Positions 51,893 to 59,870 of a stretch of 64,000 bases of DNA are shown piece by piece (the first letter of the stretch is position 1; each line of letters opens with the position of its first letter). The translations under genes and the position numbers were made by a program. The stretch lies in contig NZ_JARKMS010000002.1 of the NCBI RefSeq assembly GCF_029350945.1, positions 825,376 through 889,375 on the forward strand, in the 5' to 3' direction. Under the pieces are notes generated by a model, which was not told the DNA's origin, ran no database searches, and saw only the letters and a list, made by a program, of their open reading frames with translations. This DNA is from Maribacter huludaoensis (GTDB taxonomy: Bacteria; Bacteroidota; Bacteroidia; Flavobacteriales; Flavobacteriaceae).

Positions 51893-52363
51893 ATGAAAAA
51901 AATAGTTCTAATCGTTGGTCTTGTATCAATGGTAGCTTTTACTTCTTGTAAGGACAATGCATCAAGTAAAATCAAAACAGATAATGTAGCAGAAGCTGCT
52001 GTAAGAGATGAGGCCGCTAAAGCTGTGCCTGTTATGTCTTTTGATAAAGCAGAACATGATTTTGGTACAATTGAGCAGGGTACTCCACAAGAGACCGTAT
52101 TTACTTTTACCAATACAGGTAATGCTCCGTTAATTATTACCGATGCAAAAAGTAGCTGTGGTTGTACGGTTCCTAATCCTCCAAAGGATCCTATTGCACC
52201 AGGTGAAACGGGTGAGTTAAAAGTAAACTTTAACGGTTCTGGCCAAAACCAGGTTACTAAAACTATTACCGTTACGGCTAACACTGAAAAAGGTTCTGAG
52301 CTTTTGAGAATCAAAGCTTTCGTTAACCCAAAAGGAGCAGCTCCATTAGGACCTGTTAAATAA
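51893..52363 (+). CDS. DUF1573 lipoprotein
   Basis: A 156-residue predicted lipoprotein: MKKIVLIVGLVSMVAFTSC with the lipobox Cys at about 19. The start at ATG 51893 is preferred to an upstream TTG because it gives the standard signal. The body is an immunoglobulin-like DUF1573 domain: FDKAEHDFGTIEQGTPQETV (about 49-68), NTGNAPLIITDAKSSCGCTV (about 74-93), VNFNGSGQNQVTKTITVTAN. The SSCGCTVP motif is invariant in the family. Function unknown; possibly a periplasmic copper- or protein-binding module. In the nusB-DUF1573-yajC cluster. Confidence 0.9.
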   Translation: MKKIVLIVGLVSMVAFTSCKDNASSKIKTDNVAEAAVRDEAAKAVPVMSFDKAEHDFGTIEQGTPQETVFTFTNTGNAPLIITDAKSSCGCTVPNPPKDPIAPGETGELKVNFNGSGQNQVTKTITVTANTEKGSELLRIKAFVNPKGAAPLGPVK

Positions 52364-52387
52364 TTATAAATTACAGATATACCAAAA

Positions 52388-52675
52388 ATGGGTGATATAG
52401 GGCAGTTTCTTCCGATGATTTTGATTTTTGTGGTCGCATATTTTTTTATGATCAGACCTCAAATGAAAAGACAAAAGGAGGAAAAAAAGTTTTCGGCAGA
52501 ATTAAAACGTGGTGATCGTGTTATTACCAAAAGTGGTCTGCACGGAAAAGTAGTAGATTTGAATGATAAGGATTTCTCTTGCGTTTTGGAAACAATGGCA
52601 GGAAAATTAAAATTTGATAGATCTGCCATATCCATGGAAATGAGCGCTAAGTTAAACGCTCCGGAGAAAAAGTAG
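52388..52675 (+). CDS. yajC: Preprotein translocase subunit YajC
   Basis: A 95-residue single-pass inner-membrane protein of the SecDF-YajC accessory complex. The hydrophobic helix FLPMILIFVVAYFFMIRPQM (about 7-26) is followed by the strongly basic stretch KRQKEEKKF and the SH3-like segment LKRGDRVITKSGLHGKVVDL (about 39-58), all diagnostic of YajC. It begins 24 nt after the DUF1573 stop. Confidence 0.95.
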   Translation: MGDIGQFLPMILIFVVAYFFMIRPQMKRQKEEKKFSAELKRGDRVITKSGLHGKVVDLNDKDFSCVLETMAGKLKFDRSAISMEMSAKLNAPEKK

Positions 52676-52789
52676 CTAAACGTTGGGTAAGCACATGCGG
52701 TTTTATTAACGAACCGGTTAAAAGGTTTATCTTAAGCATTAGAATAATATAATCTCCGATTATTGAGTAACTTTTTCTTAATTCATAAA

Positions 52790-52819
52790 AAAAGCACCAA
52801 TGGTAACATTGGTGCTTTT
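52790..52819. terminator. Bidirectional terminator, yajC/ydeI-like
   Basis: A 13-bp perfect stem, AAAAGCACCAATG / CATTGGTGCTTTT, with a GTAA loop, lies between convergent genes. Confidence 0.9.
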
Positions 52820-52835
52820 TTGTGGTAATTAGCTA

Positions 52836-53435
52836 TTATCTTCTATACATATCAAGCAGGCCTTTACCTGCTAATATTAATGGTATGATCTTTTCCAATC
52901 TGGAGAGTTTGGTTTGTTCTTGTTTGGCAGTTGCAATATATTCAGCGTAATCTTTCTGTTTGGAATAGGTTAATTTTTGAAAAGCAACTTTGATATCTTT
53001 ATTGTTTTCAAGCGCTACGGATAAGTGGGGGGGAATGGTAATTTTGGTTTTGGGCTTTCTCTTTACTTTTACATGTAGCCCCTTTTTCTGATTTTCAATG
53101 GCTTCATTTATATATGATGTTACTAGAGCTGTATCTATATCTTCTTCCGAAGAATATTTTAAGTGGCGCATTGCCATAGTTTTACCCTCTTGTGCATTTT
53201 CAAGTACTTTTTTAGGGTCACTTAAAAATACACCGTTAAAGAACCAAATGCCAAAATGGTTTTTGAATTTGTTTATAGCAATAACATTTTTACCGTTGAT
53301 CATATAGGTGGGGAAACTCCATTTGTAGGTTTCCGTCATGCCATGGTCCAAAGCAAGGGCTCTTAATTTGGCCACACCATTTTTAAACAGATGCGCCTCA
53401 TTATAAAATATTTCTATTTTCTCTTGCTTTTCCAT
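52836..53435 (-). CDS. DUF1801/YdeI (OmdA)-family protein
   Basis: A 199-residue cytoplasmic protein with two parts: an N-terminal DUF1801 (YdhG-like, iron-chaperone-fold) domain, residues 15-115, containing TETYKWSFPTYMINGKNVIA and FKNHFGIWFFNGVFLSDPKK, and a C-terminal bacteriocin-resistance YdeI/OmdA segment (about 125-199) with IPPHLSVALENNKDIKVAFQ and LTYSKQKDYAEYIATAKQEQ, ending in GLLDMYRR. The combination is common in Bacteroidetes; no function is proven. It abuts pepT upstream (1 nt), so the two are co-transcribed. Confidence 0.87.
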   Translation of the reverse strand: MEKQEKIEIFYNEAHLFKNGVAKLRALALDHGMTETYKWSFPTYMINGKNVIAINKFKNHFGIWFFNGVFLSDPKKVLENAQEGKTMAMRHLKYSSEEDIDTALVTSYINEAIENQKKGLHVKVKRKPKTKITIPPHLSVALENNKDIKVAFQKLTYSKQKDYAEYIATAKQEQTKLSRLEKIIPLILAGKGLLDMYRR

Positions 53436-53436
53436 A

Positions 53437-54663
53437 CTAATGTTGATTTGCTGTCAACTCGCAAATACGTACAATTACTTCTACTGCCTTTTGCATACTC
53501 TCAACGGGCACATACTCGTATTTTCCATGGAAATTATGTCCGCCGGCAAAAATGTTAGGGCAGGGTAGGCCCATGTAGCTCAGTTGGGATCCATCGGTTC
53601 CTCCTCTAATGGGTTTAATGATCGGTTTTATTCCTATATCCTCCATAGCCTTTTTAGCAGTTTCTACAATATGAAAAACAGGTTCTACCTTTTCTTTCAT
53701 ATTAAAATATTGATCATTTAATTTTAGATTGATACAATTATCATATTCATTATTATACTTTTTGACAATATCTTGTATCAATTCTTTTCGTTTATTGAAA
53801 TGTTTTAAATCGTGATCTCTAATAATGAGTTCTACGGTTGCTTTTTCAATTTCTCCATCAAAATGATGCACGTGAAAAAAACCTTCTCGACCAGTGGTTT
53901 CTTCCGGCACTTCATGTTTTGGTAAATCGCTGATAATCTTATTGGCGATTAAAAGGGCATTTACCATTTTACCTTTTGCATAACCCGGGTGTACACTTTT
54001 ACCTTTAACGGTAATTTTTGCTCCCGCAGCATTGAAGTTTTCATATTCTAGCTCACCAATTTGGCTACCGTCCGTAGTATATGCCCAAGCAGCCCCAAAT
54101 TTTTCTACATCAAATTTATGGGCACCACGGCCAATCTCTTCATCAGGAGTAAAGCCTACTCTTATAGGTCCATGTTTTATTTTAGGATTGCCGATCAAAT
54201 ATTCCATTGCGGTTATTATCTCTGTAATACCGGCTTTGTCATCTGCGCCCAATAGGGTTGTGCCATCTGTGGTAATAATGGTCTGGCCAATGTATTGTAG
54301 TAAGTCGTCAAAATAGGAAGATGATAAAATAATGTCCTGTTCTTTGTTCAGTACAATATCTTTGCCATCATAATTTTTAATGATCTGTGGTTTTACATTG
54401 GTTCCACTAAAATCTGGGGAGGTATCAAAATGGGAAATAAAACCAATTGTAGGTACTTCATGATCAACATTAGAAGGCAAAGTTGCCATTATGTAGGCAT
54501 TGTGGTCTATAGTAACATCTGTCATGCCTATAGCACGTAATTCATCTACCAATTTATGGGCTAAGTTCCATTGCTTTTCAGTGCTTGGTGTAGTTTCTGA
54601 TGACGAATCGCTTTGCGTGTCAATAGTAACGTAACTAATGAAGCGGTCTATAATATGCTGCAT
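53437..54663 (-). CDS. pepT: Peptidase T (tripeptide aminopeptidase)
   Basis: Zinc aminopeptidase (M20B) cutting the N-terminal residue from tripeptides. The 408-residue protein has the metal-binding motifs ISHFDTSPD (about 75-83), LLGADDKAGITEII (about 137-150), FTPDEEIGRGAHKFD (about 170-184; catalytic Glu pair) and the C-terminal FAGGHNFHGKYEYVP (last His, about 379-393). RGGTDGSQLSYMGLPCP (about 362-378) is typical of PepT. No signal peptide, so cytoplasmic. The ydeI-like gene follows. Confidence 0.95.
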   Translation of the reverse strand: MQHIIDRFISYVTIDTQSDSSSETTPSTEKQWNLAHKLVDELRAIGMTDVTIDHNAYIMATLPSNVDHEVPTIGFISHFDTSPDFSGTNVKPQIIKNYDGKDIVLNKEQDIILSSSYFDDLLQYIGQTIITTDGTTLLGADDKAGITEIITAMEYLIGNPKIKHGPIRVGFTPDEEIGRGAHKFDVEKFGAAWAYTTDGSQIGELEYENFNAAGAKITVKGKSVHPGYAKGKMVNALLIANKIISDLPKHEVPEETTGREGFFHVHHFDGEIEKATVELIIRDHDLKHFNKRKELIQDIVKKYNNEYDNCINLKLNDQYFNMKEKVEPVFHIVETAKKAMEDIGIKPIIKPIRGGTDGSQLSYMGLPCPNIFAGGHNFHGKYEYVPVESMQKAVEVIVRICELTANQH

Positions 54664-54740
54664 GTTAAATGTGTTTTATCAAAAATAAGCTTATATATTG
54701 TAATTTAATAAACGTAAATTTTTTATAAATTCAAGTGATG

Positions 54741-55187
54741 ATGAAATTTAGATATGTAGTGGTGTTGGCTTCTGTTTTACTTTTTAAAAATGTAAATGCA
54801 CAGGCAGATTGTATTCTTGGAGTAGGTGTTACAAGTGATTCTATTATTTCTGACATTTTTCAGTTGAATGAAATGCAAAAACAACAGTTAGAGCTTTTAA
54901 GTACAGATGTTAAACTACTTAATGAAGCTTTGAACGATAATTTGGCGGAAGTTAAGAGCAAACATCCGCAAAGTAACGTTACCGAACTTCGTCAACTGGC
55001 AGATAAGTATAAGGTTGTTATGGATAGTATGGCAAATGTTCAAAAGGTCATGGATAAGAAAATGTTGGCCTTGTTCAATTTCAATCAATATGAATTGTAC
55101 TTGTCTTTATGCAAAGATGCTTTAAGGTCCGCTTATATTGTAACCCCGGCAGTCTATGCTGACAGTATATCCAATAAAAACAGATAA
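54741..55187 (+). CDS. Exported hypothetical helical protein
   Basis: A 148-residue exported protein, signal peptide MKFRYVVVLASVLLFKNVNA. The first two codons GTG ATG at 54735-54740 are alternative starts. The mature part is helical, likely a coiled coil: LNEMQKQQLELLSTDVKLLN (about 40-59) and LRQLADKYKVVMDSMANVQK (about 84). The phrase KMLALFNFNQYELYLSLCKD resembles periplasmic CpxP/Spy-like 'sensor' helices only loosely. I do not recognise a family. Confidence 0.6.
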   Translation: MKFRYVVVLASVLLFKNVNAQADCILGVGVTSDSIISDIFQLNEMQKQQLELLSTDVKLLNEALNDNLAEVKSKHPQSNVTELRQLADKYKVVMDSMANVQKVMDKKMLALFNFNQYELYLSLCKDALRSAYIVTPAVYADSISNKNR

Positions 55188-55218
55188 AATATTGCTTAAC
55201 TTTCTCATTTACAGTTTG

Positions 55219-55226
55219 TATTTTTG
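55219..55226 (+). promoter_or_regulatory. Candidate -7 element of pyrD
   Basis: TATTTTTG matches TAnnTTTG, 19 nt before the pyrD ATG. A TTG at 55192-55194 is 24 nt upstream, slightly long for a -33 element. Confidence 0.45.
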
Positions 55227-55245
55227 CGGCTTATAAAATAGATAC

Positions 55246-56292
55246 ATGTACAGGCTTTTTATTAGACCTCTTTTATTTCTTCTAGACCCGGAGAAAGTTC
55301 ATCATATTAGTTTTTCAAGCATTAAGTTTTTTTCAAAAATAGGACTGTCCGGTCTTATTAAATCAATGTTCATTGTTGAGGATAAGCGTTTAGAACGTGA
55401 GCTTTTTGGGCTAAAATTTAAAAATCCGGTAGGTTTAGCGGCAGGTTTTGATAAAAATGCCGTTTTGTACAATGAACTGTCAGATTTCGGGTTCGGGTTC
55501 GTAGAAATTGGGACATTGACGCCTAAACCCCAAGATGGAAACCCAAAGAAGAGACTGTTCCGTTTAAAAAAGGATAAGGCCATTATTAACCGTATGGGAT
55601 TTAATAACCATGGGGTTTTTGAAGCGGTGGAAAATTTAAAGAAAAAGCATAATGTACTTATAGGTGGTAATATTGGCAAGAATAAAGTTACACCTAACAA
55701 TGAAGCTATAAAGGACTACTTGATTTGTTTTGATGCACTGTTTGATCATGTAGATTATTTTGTGGTAAACGTTAGTTCTCCTAATACGCCAGGTTTGCGC
55801 GAATTACAAGATAAAGAGCCATTGACAGCTTTGTTAAATGAACTTCAATTAGAGAATTCCAAGTTAAGTAAGCGCAAAGAGACAATTCGTAAACCAATTT
55901 TATTAAAGATTGCGCCAGATCTTACAGATAGTCAGTTAATGGATATTATAGATATTGTAAGCGATACCAGTATTGATGGCGTTATTGCTACCAATACCAC
56001 CATTTCAAGGGAAAACTTAAAGTCTCATGCGTTAATTACGGAAGAGGCTGGCGGTCTAAGTGGTGCGCCATTAAAGAATAGAAGTACAGAGGTCATTCGT
56101 TTTTTGGCGGAAAAAAGCAACAAAGCATTCCCTATCATTGGTGTAGGGGGTATTAACTCTGCTGAAGATGCCATTGAAAAACTAGAAGCAGGCGCAGATT
56201 TAATTCAATTATGGACAGGTTTTGTATATGAAGGGCCGGCTTTGGTAAAGCAAATTAATAAGGCGTTGTTAGAAAGTAGCCCTGTTGTATAG
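55246..56292 (+). CDS. pyrD: Dihydroorotate dehydrogenase (quinone), class 2
   Basis: Membrane-associated FMN enzyme oxidising dihydroorotate to orotate with quinone as acceptor. The 348-residue length and N-terminal helix ([20 protein letters not shown], about 2-21) are of class 2. [15 protein letters not shown] (about 57-71), [21 protein letters not shown] (about 85), [10 protein letters not shown] (about 112), [15 protein letters not shown] (about 175-189, base Ser) and [20 protein letters not shown] (about 301) match. It is separate from the other pyrimidine gene in the window, pyrF. Confidence 0.96.
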   Translation: MYRLFIRPLLFLLDPEKVHHISFSSIKFFSKIGLSGLIKSMFIVEDKRLERELFGLKFKNPVGLAAGFDKNAVLYNELSDFGFGFVEIGTLTPKPQDGNPKKRLFRLKKDKAIINRMGFNNHGVFEAVENLKKKHNVLIGGNIGKNKVTPNNEAIKDYLICFDALFDHVDYFVVNVSSPNTPGLRELQDKEPLTALLNELQLENSKLSKRKETIRKPILLKIAPDLTDSQLMDIIDIVSDTSIDGVIATNTTISRENLKSHALITEEAGGLSGAPLKNRSTEVIRFLAEKSNKAFPIIGVGGINSAEDAIEKLEAGADLIQLWTGFVYEGPALVKQINKALLESSPVV

Positions 56293-56316
56293 AACAAACT
56301 AATTTTTATTTAAAAA

Positions 56317-56345
56317 GCCCTTGTAAATTCTGCAAGGGCCTTTTT
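56317..56345. terminator. Bidirectional terminator, pyrD/Dabb
   Basis: GCCCTTG / CAAGGGC (56317-56323, 56333-56339), with A-T extensions and a T-run on each side, lies between the convergent genes. Confidence 0.85.
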
Positions 56346-56357
56346 AATTAAATGCCT

Positions 56358-56768
56358 TTATTGTTTGGTCCAATAATCTACCACAAATACATCTTCTAAA
56401 ATCGGGGTCAATAAAGCTACAAAAGCTTTGTGGTCTGGGTGAGGTAAATATATGGCCCGGTCTTCTTCGCTTTTAAAAGTTAGAAAAAATGCGTGTGTAA
56501 ATCCTTTGTTCAAACCTTCCGGACTATTGTTCAATCCCCATTCATAAACTTTGATCTGTTCAATCTTTGAAGGTAAAGCGCTGAAAGCTTCTTCAATTTT
56601 TTTAATTTGGTCAGCTTTGGTACTTTCTTTGAATTTAAAAAATACGGTGTGCCTTAACAGGCTGTCGTTTTCAATCATAATAGTAGGGATTGTATGTTTG
56701 TCCGGATTGGCTAGAGCCTTTACGGTAAAAGATATGGTAATGAATAATAGAAGTGCTTTAATTTTCAT
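56358..56768 (-). CDS. Exported Dabb (stress-responsive A/B barrel) protein
   Basis: A 136-residue protein with a signal peptide ending near VKALA (about 20) and a Dabb domain (about 37-134): HTVFFKFKESTKADQIKKIE (about 40-59), IKVYEWGLNNSPEGLNKGFT, HAFFLTFKSEEDRAIYLPHP and HKAFVALLTPILEDVFVVDY. Dabb proteins are dimeric alpha-beta barrels with varied, mostly unknown roles. It is divergent from the LysE gene; an 8-bp inverted repeat lies between them. Confidence 0.88.
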   Translation of the reverse strand: MKIKALLLFITISFTVKALANPDKHTIPTIMIENDSLLRHTVFFKFKESTKADQIKKIEEAFSALPSKIEQIKVYEWGLNNSPEGLNKGFTHAFFLTFKSEEDRAIYLPHPDHKAFVALLTPILEDVFVVDYWTKQ

Positions 56769-56817
56769 AATGTATCAATTTTTAATTTAGATATTAAATG
56801 TAGGTGTAATTAACGGT

Positions 56818-56836
56818 AATTCGTAATTTACGAATT
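56818..56836. promoter_or_regulatory. Palindrome between the Dabb and LysE-family genes
   Basis: AATTCGTA-ATT-TACGAATT is a perfect 8-bp inverted repeat, 17 nt upstream of the LysE start, 50 nt from the Dabb start. It could be an operator for both divergent genes; that is inference. Confidence 0.35.
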
Positions 56837-56853
56837 AAACTACATCCCTTATA

Positions 56854-57474
56854 TTGAATTACGAGGTCTTACTAGCTTTTATTATGGCAACTTTTGTTCT
56901 GGCACTTTCACCGGGTCCGGATAATATTTTTGTACTTATTCAAAGTGTTGGCAATGGTAAAAAATACGGATTGGCAGTCGTTGCAGGTTTAATGACAGGT
57001 TGTTTGGTGCATACCACATTACTTGCTTTTGGGGTCTCGGCCCTTATTAAAAATAGTCCTGTCGTTTTTACGGCGATCAAAGTGTTTGGTGCTGCCTATT
57101 TGCTTTATCTGGCTATTATGGTATATAGGGCCGGAGATGCTATCGCATTAAACGGAAATGTTGAAAATACAAAAAGCTTACCCAGATTATTTCGGCAAGG
57201 GTTTATTATGAATGTACTTAACCCAAAAGTGACTATTTTTTTTCTTGCTTTTTTTCCGGGCTTTTTATTTTCGGATACTTTAAGCACTGTGATTCAATTT
57301 TATGTGCTGGGCTTTCTTTTTATTTTGGTTTCTTCTATTGTCTTTAGTGCTATAGCCGTATTGGCAGGTACCATATCTAGTTTTTTGTCTGCAAATAAAA
57401 GGACTGGTAGTATATTGAAGTGGGGGCAAATTATCGCCTTTATAGCTATTGCGATTTATTTATTAATTGGTTAG
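56854..57474 (+). CDS. LysE-family amino-acid exporter
   Basis: A 206-residue inner-membrane exporter of the LysE/RhtB family with six helices. FVLALSPGPDNIFVLIQSVG (about 14-33) is the family signature, with GLAVVAGLMTGCLVHTTLLA (about 38) and FRQGFIMNVLNPKVTIFFLA (about 110-129) matching RhtB-type proteins. The start is TTG at 56854. Exported substrate is probably an amino acid or derivative. It precedes the HMG-CoA lyase by 53 nt in the same direction and may be co-transcribed. Confidence 0.92.
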   Translation: MNYEVLLAFIMATFVLALSPGPDNIFVLIQSVGNGKKYGLAVVAGLMTGCLVHTTLLAFGVSALIKNSPVVFTAIKVFGAAYLLYLAIMVYRAGDAIALNGNVENTKSLPRLFRQGFIMNVLNPKVTIFFLAFFPGFLFSDTLSTVIQFYVLGFLFILVSSIVFSAIAVLAGTISSFLSANKRTGSILKWGQIIAFIAIAIYLLIG

Positions 57475-57527
57475 TTTATTTACGGTATTAATAGGAGATA
57501 CTTGTTCAGAGTTCGTATTTTTACGAA

Positions 57528-58397
57528 ATGTCTAATTCAGAGATTAAAATAGTAGAGTGTCCTAGAGATGCCATGCAAGGCATAAAGCAATTTATACCTA
57601 CAGATGAGAAGGTAAGGTACATTCAATCTTTATTAGGTTGTGGATTTGATACTATAGATTTTGGAAGTTTTGTATCGCCAAAAGCAATACCGCAGATGGT
57701 AGATACGGCCGAGGTTTTGTCAAAACTGGATTTATCGAAGTCTAACTCAAAGTTACTCGCTATAGTTGCAAATGTTCGTGGTGCGGAAGATGCCGTTATG
57801 CATCCTGAAATTGATTTTTTGGGCTTCCCTTTTTCCATTTCAGAGAATTTTCAAATGAGAAATACCCATAAGACCATTGCTCAATCCGTTGAAACGTTAC
57901 AAGAGATTTTTAACATAGCCGATGCCGCCAATAAAGAGGTGGTAACGTACATATCCATGGGTTTTGGAAATCCTTATGGTGATCCTTGGAATGTTGAAAT
58001 TGTTGGTGAATGGACAGAAAGACTGGCGAAAATGGGAGCCAAAATATTATCGTTGTCAGATACCGTGGGGTCATCTGATCCAGAAACTATTTCTTATTTG
58101 TTTTCTAACTTAATCCCTAAATACCCAAATATTGAATTTGGTGCGCATTTGCATACCATACCCACAAAATGGCATGAAAAGGTTGCTGCGGCATATGAAT
58201 CTGGCTGCAAACGTTTTGATGGTGCTGTTCAAGGTTTTGGTGGCTGCCCTATGGCCAAAGATGATTTAACCGGTAACATGCCAACAGAGAAAATGCTATC
58301 TTACTTTACTGCTCAAAAAGTTGTTACAGGGGTAAATGCAATGACATTTGAGGCTTCTTATAACAAGGCTACAGAGTTATTTTCCGCTTATCACTAA
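57528..58397 (+). CDS. Hydroxymethylglutaryl-CoA lyase
   Basis: Splits HMG-CoA into acetyl-CoA and acetoacetate, the last step of leucine breakdown. The 289-residue DRE-TIM metallolyase has VECPRDAMQGI (about 8-18; the usual DGLQ appears here as DAMQ), IDFGSFVSPKAIPQMVDTAE (about 43-62), MGFGNPYGDP (about 143) and the catalytic loop GAVQGFGGCPMAKDDLTGN (about 231-249, Cys in GGCP). GAHLHTIPTKWHEK contains the metal-binding His pair. No other leucine-degradation gene is in the window. Confidence 0.92.
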   Translation: MSNSEIKIVECPRDAMQGIKQFIPTDEKVRYIQSLLGCGFDTIDFGSFVSPKAIPQMVDTAEVLSKLDLSKSNSKLLAIVANVRGAEDAVMHPEIDFLGFPFSISENFQMRNTHKTIAQSVETLQEIFNIADAANKEVVTYISMGFGNPYGDPWNVEIVGEWTERLAKMGAKILSLSDTVGSSDPETISYLFSNLIPKYPNIEFGAHLHTIPTKWHEKVAAAYESGCKRFDGAVQGFGGCPMAKDDLTGNMPTEKMLSYFTAQKVVTGVNAMTFEASYNKATELFSAYH

Positions 58398-58440
58398 AGC
58401 AATCTTTTAAAAATCACACAGATAGTTCGTATTTTCTAAT

Positions 58441-58526
58441 TTTATTTAGATTTACTAAAGATAAGCTTGTTTTGTATGTAAACATGTTATACGTTTGCAT
58501 TGTTATTTGAAACAAGTCTAAATAAA
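58441..58526. repeat. Interrupted inverted repeat flanking the DUF4856 promoter
   Basis: TTTATTTAGA at 58441-58450 is perfectly complementary to TCTAAATAAA at 58517-58526. An inner pair, CTTGTTT (58466-58472) and AAACAAG (58510-58516), continues the pairing, so the right arm is continuous while the left has a 15-nt insertion. The promoter lies inside. It may be an operator or an RNA structure of the leader. Confidence 0.4.
58467..58497 (+). promoter_or_regulatory. Candidate promoter of the uptake island
   Basis: TTG at 58467-58469, a 20-nt spacer and TACGTTTG at 58490-58497 match the consensus closely. The ATG of the DUF4856 gene is at 58540. Confidence 0.55.
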
Positions 58527-58539
58527 AATTGATAGTAAA

Positions 58540-59775
58540 ATGAATAAATATTTTTTGGCAATTACCGCAGTTGTTGGTTTAACCTTTGCTTCTTGTAGTT
58601 CAGATGATGATGGTTTGGAGCTATCACCATGTGATAATTGTTTTGTTGAATTTGATGTGCCGGATTCTTATGAATTTACTAGAAACGGTGTTTCTACGGT
58701 TAATTTTGGTGGGCAAACAACCAGAATTAAAATGGGGCAGGAGCTTTTGTCCAACTTTAATATTCCAACCAATACGGTTGAAGATTTAAATGGAATGTTC
58801 GCTCATGTTGAGGGAGAAATTGATTTTGAGGAAGCGGCGCTAAACGAATCCGATAAAAACCTTCGTAGTAAAGTGGCAGCTTCCGCAGATTATTTTTCTA
58901 CAAATGCAACCGATCAAGCTTTAATTAGAAGTGATTTTGATGAATTTATTAGCGCACAGGTTACAGAGGTTTATCCAAATTTTGAGGTAGCTGCTGTTGC
59001 TGGTCAACCAGGGCAATTAGCTGATGGGGAAAGTACACGATATGTAAATGCCAATGGTTTGGAATATAACCAGCTATTTGCAAAATCATTGATAGGTGGA
59101 TTAATGACGGACCAAATACTGAACAATTATTTAAGTACTGCTGTTTTGGACGAGGCCGATAATGTTGAAAATAATGACGCCGATGTAGTGGAAGAGGGTA
59201 AAGACTATACTACAATGGAGCATAAATGGGATGAAGCTTATGGCTATGCCTATGGTTTAAATGCTGATCAAGCTAACCCTAACGCAGATTTGGGAGCAGA
59301 TAGTTTCTTGAACGAATATATGGAACGTGTCAATGCAGATGCTGATTTTGAAGGTATAGCAGAGGATATATTTGATGCATATAAATTAGGTCGTGCCGCA
59401 ATCGTTGCAAAAGATTACGCGGTTAGAAATCAACAAGCGGAAATCATCAAAGAGAATATTTCTAAGGTAATTGCGGTTAGAGGGGTTTATTATTTACAAA
59501 ATGGTAAAACTAAATTAGAAGGAGAATCACCGAACATAGGCGGTGCGTTCCATGCACTTTCAGAAGCTTATGGTTTTATTTATAGTTTACAGTTTACAAG
59601 AAAGCCTAATACTTCAGAGCCCTATTTTACAAAGGAAGAGGTAGATGCGTTACTTATAGATTTATTGGATGACGGAGAAAACGGACTTTGGGATGTGGAA
59701 GCAGCTACATTAGATGGTATTTCCGCTGACATTGCCGCAAGATTTGGTTTTACGGTAGAACAAGCTGCTGAATAA
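58540..59775 (+). CDS. DUF4856 lipoprotein
   Basis: A 411-residue predicted lipoprotein: MNKYFLAITAVVGLTFASC with Cys at residue 19, followed by SSDDDGLE, an acidic tag typical of lipoproteins displayed on the flavobacterial surface. Family-like segments include FTRNGVSTVNFGGQTTRIKM (about 47-66), RYVNANGLEYNQLFAKSLIG (about 167-186) and YTTMEHKWDEAYGYAYGL (about 224-241). Cysteines CDNC at about 31-34 could form a disulfide or bind metal. The family has no known function. It precedes the imelysin gene; a terminator lies between, so the upstream gene may be made in excess. Confidence 0.8.
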   Translation: MNKYFLAITAVVGLTFASCSSDDDGLELSPCDNCFVEFDVPDSYEFTRNGVSTVNFGGQTTRIKMGQELLSNFNIPTNTVEDLNGMFAHVEGEIDFEEAALNESDKNLRSKVAASADYFSTNATDQALIRSDFDEFISAQVTEVYPNFEVAAVAGQPGQLADGESTRYVNANGLEYNQLFAKSLIGGLMTDQILNNYLSTAVLDEADNVENNDADVVEEGKDYTTMEHKWDEAYGYAYGLNADQANPNADLGADSFLNEYMERVNADADFEGIAEDIFDAYKLGRAAIVAKDYAVRNQQAEIIKENISKVIAVRGVYYLQNGKTKLEGESPNIGGAFHALSEAYGFIYSLQFTRKPNTSEPYFTKEEVDALLIDLLDDGENGLWDVEAATLDGISADIAARFGFTVEQAAE

Positions 59776-59794
59776 GATGGTATAAATTCAATAA

Positions 59795-59834
59795 AAAAGC
59801 AATTCAATCTTATATAGAATGAATTGCTTTTTTT
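59795..59834 (+). terminator. Terminator between the DUF4856 and imelysin genes
   Basis: AAAAAGCAATTCA / TGAATTGCTTTTT arms enclose a 13-nt loop that can pair further; the stem is followed by more T. It lies 19 nt after the DUF4856 stop. Confidence 0.75.
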
Positions 59835-59841
59835 ATTTTTG
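59834..59841 (+). promoter_or_regulatory. Candidate -7 element of the imelysin operon
   Basis: TATTTTTG begins within the T-run of the preceding terminator and lies 29 nt before the imelysin ATG. No good -33 TTG is present. Confidence 0.35.
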
Positions 59842-59870
59842 CATTTAATTAGAATAAATAAAAATAATAA

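Noticed and set aside
58441-58526. Terminal inverted repeats of a mobile element
   Set aside because: The arms are 66 nt apart, enclose only a promoter and no transposase is near; no target-site duplication is visible.
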